In this document: in pieces, positions 50,415 through 54,226 of the stretch
Position numbering within the stretch: the stretch's first letter is position 1
Layout: every line of letters starts with the position of its first letter
Assembly: GCA_934120015.1 (NCBI GenBank)
Contig: CAKOTD010000005.1
Span: forward strand, 1-54,226
Origin: an uncultured Bacilli bacterium
Lineage (GTDB): Bacteria > Bacillota_I > Bacilli_A > RF39 > UBA660
DNA length: 54,226 bases
Reading direction: 5' to 3'
Program-made: the position numbers and the translations under genes
Notes under the pieces: model-generated
What the model saw: the letters and a program-made list of their open reading frames with translations, nothing else
Told to the model about the DNA's origin: nothing
The model's database searches: none

Positions 50415-50730
50415 ATAAATCCTCCTTCTAATAAAATTGCTTACAATATAAATATACCTTTCCAGGTATTGATTTTCAACAAAATTGGTACGCCAACTTT
50501 CGACAAAATACTACCATCATTTTTGTTGGTAATTTTCATTTTACTACATTTTTTTATTATATTATTTATTTGTTTTTTGAAATATCTATAAATATGTTTA
50601 ATCACGATTTTTTAAATTGCTAGTTAACGAAATATGAATTTCATACAATAGTTAAAGCATCTAAAACTACTCTTATTTTTTCAAGTCTTAAAATTGCTAT
50701 CATGTAATTGTTAAAGAAAAAGGGGTAGTT
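50415..50730. other. Divergent control region between csp and agrB
   Basis: 316 bases without a gene. On the minus side (csp leader) there are two small hairpins, TACCT-GGAA-AGGTA and TTACCAAC...GATGGTA, and a TATAAT at about 50560 with a poor -35. On the plus side TAGTTAAAGCA and TTGTTAAAGAA form a loose direct repeat about 55 bases apart before agrB. No recognisable AgrA-type double box is seen. Confidence 0.45.
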
Positions 50731-51327
50731 ATGAGAGATATTGTTATAAACAATTCCTTAAAATTTATTCAAAAAAACATTTCATATAATGATGAAAAAT
50801 TGGCCGAATTAAAATATGGCCTTGAAGGCATCTATATTTTAATTACTAAAGCTATAGTCATTTTATCAGCTGCATTATTACTTGGAATATTTAAGGAAGT
50901 GATTATATTTACACTTACATATAGTTTAATTAGAATGTTTTCTTTTGGATTACATGCTACTAAAAGTTGGATATGTTTAATTAGTTCTTTAATAATATTT
51001 TTAAGCATTCCCTATATATGTTTAATTATAAAAATACCTATTTTTATAAAAAGCATAATAGGAATTATATGTATATTATTTATTCTTAAAAATTCACCTG
51101 CAGATACATATAAAAGACCAATTATAAATAAAAAAAGAAGAGAAAGATATAAATTCTTATCAACAATAATATCTATAATTATGATTATTACAGCATTATA
51201 TATAAATAATAATTTTTTATCAAACGCATTAGTGTTTTCTAATGTTGTACAAATATTTATGATTTCACCTATTATATATAGATTATTTAAATTACCTTAT
51301 AACAATTATAAAAGATATCAAATGTAG
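50731..51327 (+). CDS. agrB: AgrB-like autoinducer-processing membrane peptidase
   Basis: 198 residues with about five to six membrane segments. RMFSFGLHATKSWICLISS holds the catalytic pair H75 and C82, seven residues apart as in staphylococcal AgrB (H77, C84). KNSPADTYKRPIINKKRRER resembles the conserved PAxxxNRPI loop. AgrB cuts the C-terminal tail of AgrD and closes the thiolactone ring. The gene directly precedes an agrD-like ORF. No agrC or agrA lies next to it. AAGGGGTAGTT precedes ATG. Confidence 0.93.
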   Translation: MRDIVINNSLKFIQKNISYNDEKLAELKYGLEGIYILITKAIVILSAALLLGIFKEVIIFTLTYSLIRMFSFGLHATKSWICLISSLIIFLSIPYICLIIKIPIFIKSIIGIICILFILKNSPADTYKRPIINKKRRERYKFLSTIISIIMIITALYINNNFLSNALVFSNVVQIFMISPIIYRLFKLPYNNYKRYQM

Positions 51328-51346
51328 GTTTAAATTTAATTTAAAC
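51328..51346 (+). repeat. AT-rich inverted repeat between agrB and agrD
   Basis: GTTTAAAT-TTA-ATTTAAAC, starting right after the agrB stop codon. Too weak and without T run for a terminator; it may adjust agrD translation or mRNA ends. Confidence 0.5.
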
Positions 51347-51372
51347 ATAGAAGAATAAAGGGAGGAATTTTA

Positions 51373-51495
51373 ATGGGAAAGTTATTTGCAAGCTTACTTA
51401 GCAAATTAGGTTTTGGAGCTGCTGCAACTGGTAGCCAAGCATGTTATGTTTTCTGGGTAGATGAACCAGAATGTCCAAAAAGTTTAATTAAATAA
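51373..51495 (+). CDS. agrD: AgrD-like cyclic peptide autoinducer precursor (40 aa)
   Basis: Too short for usual gene callers, but convincing: GGGAGGAATTTTA precedes ATG, and it lies 46 bases after agrB. N-terminal amphipathic leader (MGKLFASLLSKLGFGAAATG), core SQACYVFW(V) with ring Cys at 24, and acidic recognition tail (V)DEPECPKSLIK like the DExEVPxEL tail of staphylococcal AgrD. Lined up on the DEP motif, the ring would be CYVFWV (six residues); if V belongs to the tail, it is the usual five (CYVFW). A second Cys in the tail (ECP) is unusual. A secreted quorum signal of this organism is predicted. Confidence 0.9.
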   Translation: MGKLFASLLSKLGFGAAATGSQACYVFWVDEPECPKSLIK

Positions 51496-51497
51496 TA

Positions 51498-51536
51498 CAA
51501 AAATAAGAGAAAGGTTAATCCTTTCTCTTATTTTTT
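51498..51536. terminator. Shared terminator of agrBD and prsW-like gene
   Basis: AATAAGAGAAAGG-TTAAT-CCTTTCTCTTATT with T tracts on both strands, a 13-bp stem. It contains the stop codon of the minus-strand gene. Confidence 0.92.
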
Positions 51537-52687
51537 ACATCATCTATTTGCTTTAAACCTAAATTAATAAAATATATAACAACTACCCATGCTGCAACCG
51601 TAAGTCCAATTTGAAGCAAATTATATGGTATATTTATTGGCATATCCCATATGCCATGTAGAACAGTAGGAATTAGACAAATTAATAAAAACGTTTTATT
51701 ATTAATATGCTCTTTTGATAATTTTCCATTTAATCCTTTAACATACATTAGTGCAGCACCTTCTATAGCAGCCCATGCCACATGTCCCCCTGGTGCAAGT
51801 ATGGCTCTAATTTTTAAAACATCTAGCATAGTAGCAAAATTATATTTTAGTCCATATTTTAATATATATCCAGCCGTTTCAAAAGCAGCAAAGCCGGCGC
51901 CTACTGCAGCTCCAATTAATAATCCATCCAATATATAATTAGAACGCTTTTCTCTAAACAAGAAGAAGACTACTATAATTGCTTTTGCGGCCTCTTCTAT
52001 TAAACCAACCATTAGTGCTCCAAAATAATCAAGTTCTCCAACTGTAAAAATAGAGAAATATAATATAGCCACAATTAATGAAAAACATCCACCAAGTAAA
52101 AAATATTTAATTACTTTATAAAAAGGAATATTTCTAAATAAATTAATTTCAAAGAAAAAGATAAGTACCGTTATCGGAACAGCAAATCCACCAATGAATA
52201 TTAAACCAGGTAAAAAATTATCATTTTGATAATCAACATAACCAATGTACATTATAACAAAGGATATTAAGAAAAAGATAAAAACTCTAAAATATACCCA
52301 TGCGCTAGCCTTTTTTAAATCTATATCTTTAGGATTTGGAGTAGTATTTTTGCTACCGCAAACAAATACCTCATCTAAATCATCTTGGCTATGCTTCTTA
52401 AAAGTATTTTTAAACAAATCCTTAACAGATACATAATTTTTAACTCTTGCTCCAGTTAATTTATCTAAACTGCCATATATTTTTTCTTTAGCTGTTTCAG
52501 CAATTTTTTTATCCTGTGATATAGGACAACCGCATTTATCACATACAGATGCTCCATCTTTAATTTTATTTCCACATTCAGAACATATAATGTCTTTATT
52601 AGGAACTAGAGACGTACCACAATGAGGACATTTTTTTGCCATACTGCTTACCTCTCCATTGCAATTCTTACATTTTATTAATGCCAT
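51515..52687 (-). CDS. PrsW-family intramembrane protease with two zinc ribbons
   Basis: 390 residues. Two N-terminal Cys4 ribbons (C6, C9, C20, C23 and C35, C38, C49, C52), a linker to about 125, then seven to eight membrane segments. LIEEAAKAIIVV (about 229-240) is the Glu-Glu active motif of PrsW; FAAFETAGY, PGGHVAWAAIEG and LHGIWDMP carry the other conserved residues. PrsW in B. subtilis starts removal of the anti-sigma RsiW under envelope stress. Usual PrsW has no ribbons. AAGGAGGAGAAAAAT precedes ATG. It follows the zinc-ribbon protein gene by 13 bases. No sigma/anti-sigma pair is in view. Confidence 0.92.
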   Translation of the reverse strand: MALIKCKNCNGEVSSMAKKCPHCGTSLVPNKDIICSECGNKIKDGASVCDKCGCPISQDKKIAETAKEKIYGSLDKLTGARVKNYVSVKDLFKNTFKKHSQDDLDEVFVCGSKNTTPNPKDIDLKKASAWVYFRVFIFFLISFVIMYIGYVDYQNDNFLPGLIFIGGFAVPITVLIFFFEINLFRNIPFYKVIKYFLLGGCFSLIVAILYFSIFTVGELDYFGALMVGLIEEAAKAIIVVFFLFREKRSNYILDGLLIGAAVGAGFAAFETAGYILKYGLKYNFATMLDVLKIRAILAPGGHVAWAAIEGAALMYVKGLNGKLSKEHINNKTFLLICLIPTVLHGIWDMPINIPYNLLQIGLTVAAWVVVIYFINLGLKQIDDVKNKRKD

Positions 52688-52700
52688 ATTTTTCTCCTCC

Positions 52701-53342
52701 TTATTTTAAAGAATCTATTATTTGTTTTATATATTTAGTTATCTTTGAGTCTTGTGAATTTAACTCCATCGATTCTACTACATAAAGTGAACCATTGTAA
52801 TTAAAAGCATAACTACTATCCATAATTGACTGTCCATCCAAGGTGTAACTAATCTGTATTTTATACACCGACTTATTACCAATCTTTTCACTAGTTATAT
52901 CAGTTATAACCTTATAATTATCAAGGCTACTAAGTACACTCATTGCATTTGATAAAAATGAGTATGGAATATAATCATCTAACTTTGATATAACAATATA
53001 TGGATAATTAGGTATAGTGTTTCCTATTGACTTTGCTACATATACTAGATTTGTTGAGGTATCTCTTTTTACATCATAATTTTTAGGATAATTAAAGGTA
53101 ATCCCCAGAGTACTATCGGTATAACTCTTATATCCCATATTACTATTTTTAAATATCATAAAGAATACTATTACCAATATAACCAATCCAGCAATTATTG
53201 GAATGGATTTATTCTTTGATACAACTGATATATTTTTTTTCAGATCATTAGTAGTACTTAACATCTCATATCCACAATTTGGGCAAGAAACCGCTTTATC
53301 ACTAATTTCCTTTTTACATTCAGGACATTTTATTAAGGCCAC
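52701..53342 (-). CDS. Zinc-ribbon single-span membrane protein
   Basis: 213 residues. N-terminal Cys4 ribbon (MALIKCPECKKEISDKAVSC then PNCG, about 6-24), one membrane span (about 47-66), and an outward domain starting YTDSTLGITFNYPKNYDVKR, a PsbP/DUF1795-like opening, ending in a helix (KITKYIKQIIDSLK). Start is taken as GTG 53342 after GAGGAG, because it gives MALIKC, the same start as the PrsW-like neighbour. Operon with that gene; perhaps a partner or substrate of the protease, which is inference. Confidence 0.82.
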   Translation of the reverse strand: MALIKCPECKKEISDKAVSCPNCGYEMLSTTNDLKKNISVVSKNKSIPIIAGLVILVIVFFMIFKNSNMGYKSYTDSTLGITFNYPKNYDVKRDTSTNLVYVAKSIGNTIPNYPYIVISKLDDYIPYSFLSNAMSVLSSLDNYKVITDITSEKIGNKSVYKIQISYTLDGQSIMDSSYAFNYNGSLYVVESMELNSQDSKITKYIKQIIDSLK

Positions 53343-53417
53343 AATATCACTCCTCATCTAATATTATTATACTACATCCATATTTATAATTCAAATAATA
53401 TTTAAATTCAAATAACA

Positions 53418-54226
53418 TTAGTTATTTTTTTCATTTTTCTTTTCCTCAAGTATCTTATTTATTCTTTCAATGTCTTCATCTGTTATTGGTATTACACTAT
53501 TTTCTATTGGTTTAATAGAATTATCTGAAGTATAGCTTACAACTTCTCCTTTTATTTCCTTAATATTATTTAAAAAGACACTATCTAATTTTTCTTTTAT
53601 TTGGTCTCTACTAAATGGTTTAGCTATATAATCAGCAAATCCTTCACTTACATATTTTTCTTTTGCTCCTGCAACAGCATCGGCTGTTAAAGCAATTACT
53701 GGTGTATTAAAATCTTTATTTTCTTTTAATTTTTTAAGAGCTGTTTCACCACTCATATTTGGCATCATTATATCCATTAATATTAAATCGTAAACTTTTC
53801 CACTACTTACTTTATCTAAACAGATACTTCCATCTTCTGCTTCATCTATTTCAAAATTAAAGTCTTGCAGTGCTCTTTTAGCAACCTTTATATTAAGTTT
53901 ATTATCATCTACAATTAATATCTTTTTATTGCCATAATTAGATGTATTATTTGTATTAGTATTACTATCATTTTTAATAATTGTTGTATCTATTTTATTT
54001 GAATATAATTTCCTAGCAGTATCCATTAATTCTTCTTCAGTCATTGGTTTTGATATTTTACTTATTTTTTGAGGTAAATTAATTATAAAAATAGAGCCTT
54101 GTCCAAACTGACTTTGAACATTTATATTTCCACCCATCATATCAACTAAAGCCTTTGTTATAGCAAGTCCTAGTCCTGTTCCTTCAGTAGTGGTATTTTT
54201 TTCTATATCTAATCTTTCAAATTTTG
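53418..54226 (-). CDS. Hybrid histidine kinase with receiver domain, 5' end outside window
   Basis: Partial: the frame is open to the right edge. The visible N-terminal part is the end of a HATPase domain (KFERLDIEKNTTTEGTGLGL, AITKALVDMMGG, FGQGSIFIINLP), with the G2 box. A Ser/Asn-rich linker follows, then a receiver domain: ILIVDDNKLN (acidic pair), LILMDIMMPNMSG (phospho-Asp), ALTADA and IAKPFS (conserved Lys). The tail ends with a short coiled segment (DEDIERINKILEEKKNEKNN). Signal and output are unknown. It is near agrBD but has the hybrid kinase layout, not that of AgrC. Confidence 0.92.
   Translation of the reverse strand, partial: KFERLDIEKNTTTEGTGLGLAITKALVDMMGGNINVQSQFGQGSIFIINLPQKISKISKPMTEEELMDTARKLYSNKIDTTIIKNDSNTNTNNTSNYGNKKILIVDDNKLNIKVAKRALQDFNFEIDEAEDGSICLDKVSSGKVYDLILMDIMMPNMSGETALKKLKENKDFNTPVIALTADAVAGAKEKYVSEGFADYIAKPFSRDQIKEKLDSVFLNNIKEIKGEVVSYTSDNSIKPIENSVIPITDEDIERINKILEEKKNEKNN

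Noticed and set aside
1..54226. CRISPR arrays or diversity-generating repeats
   Set aside because: No regularly spaced direct repeats of 20-40 bases with unique spacers were seen; the only tandem repeats lie inside coding linkers or the thioredoxin gene.

Overview
The window is AT-rich, roughly 30% GC by eye, and uses TGG for Trp and TGA as stop in its intact genes. Gene content fits an uncultured low-GC Bacillota of the Bacilli/Erysipelotrichia type, probably a gut bacterium. Three genes whose families belong to the endospore programme (cwlJ, cwlD and a SpoIID-domain protein), a T-box leader, an AgrBD pair, GatCAB and long-form HPF support this. The species cannot be named from the sequence.

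Layout. 1-1.5 kb: a broken serine recombinase behind a leader-peptide/attenuator and a small gene whose ribosome binding site lies inside a terminator-like hairpin. 1.5-10.9 kb: tRNA-Trp, cwlJ, tRNA-Leu, tRNA-Ala, a LysM/amidase-like protein, an SDR-like protein, LicD, formate-THF ligase, a lipoprotein and unknown proteins. 10.9-21.2 kb: one minus-strand operon of membrane proteins that share zinc ribbons and Gln/Pro-rich linkers (SPFH/YdjI-like, TFIIB-ribbon/YdjG-like, Yip1-like, WG-repeat, a VWA/calcium-repeat/cysteine-peptidase-like fusion, and a decayed lipoprotein). It faces an XRE regulator that carries its own Cys4 motif. 22.0-23.5 kb: an intact-looking IS3/IS150-type element.

23.5-28.9 kb: a minus-strand unit of promoter, T-box leader, two tRNA-Asn genes, gatC-gatA-gatB and aspS. 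This is the machinery for tRNA-dependent amidation, with substrate tRNA and enzymes in one transcript. 29.1-34.7 kb: HtrA, an Abi_2/HEPN protein, CwlD, a pseudouridine synthase and an rRNA-type methyltransferase. 34.8-35.8 kb: rplM-rpsI with an L13-type leader. 35.8-46.8 kb: PH-like proteins, a UPF0316 membrane protein, a tandem thioredoxin, SpoIID, a ProRS lacking the usual large editing insertion, Alr, a CoaB-like/aldolase fusion next to a decayed CoaC-like flavoprotein, and a divergent LysR. 46.9-50.4 kb: secA, hpf and csp. 50.7-54.2 kb: agrB, a small agrD not previously called by length-filtered gene finding, PrsW with two zinc ribbons, a zinc-ribbon membrane protein, and the end of a hybrid histidine kinase cut by the window edge.

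Best candidates for new biology are the zinc-ribbon/SPFH operon with its Cys4 XRE regulator, the agrBD pair with an atypical AIP core, the T-box-tRNA-Asn-gatCAB-aspS unit with unusual tRNA-Asn features, and repeated use of a hairpin that is both a terminator and the site of the next gene's ribosome binding site. Three genes are decayed by point stops or small deletions: the recombinase, a lipoprotein and a flavoprotein.
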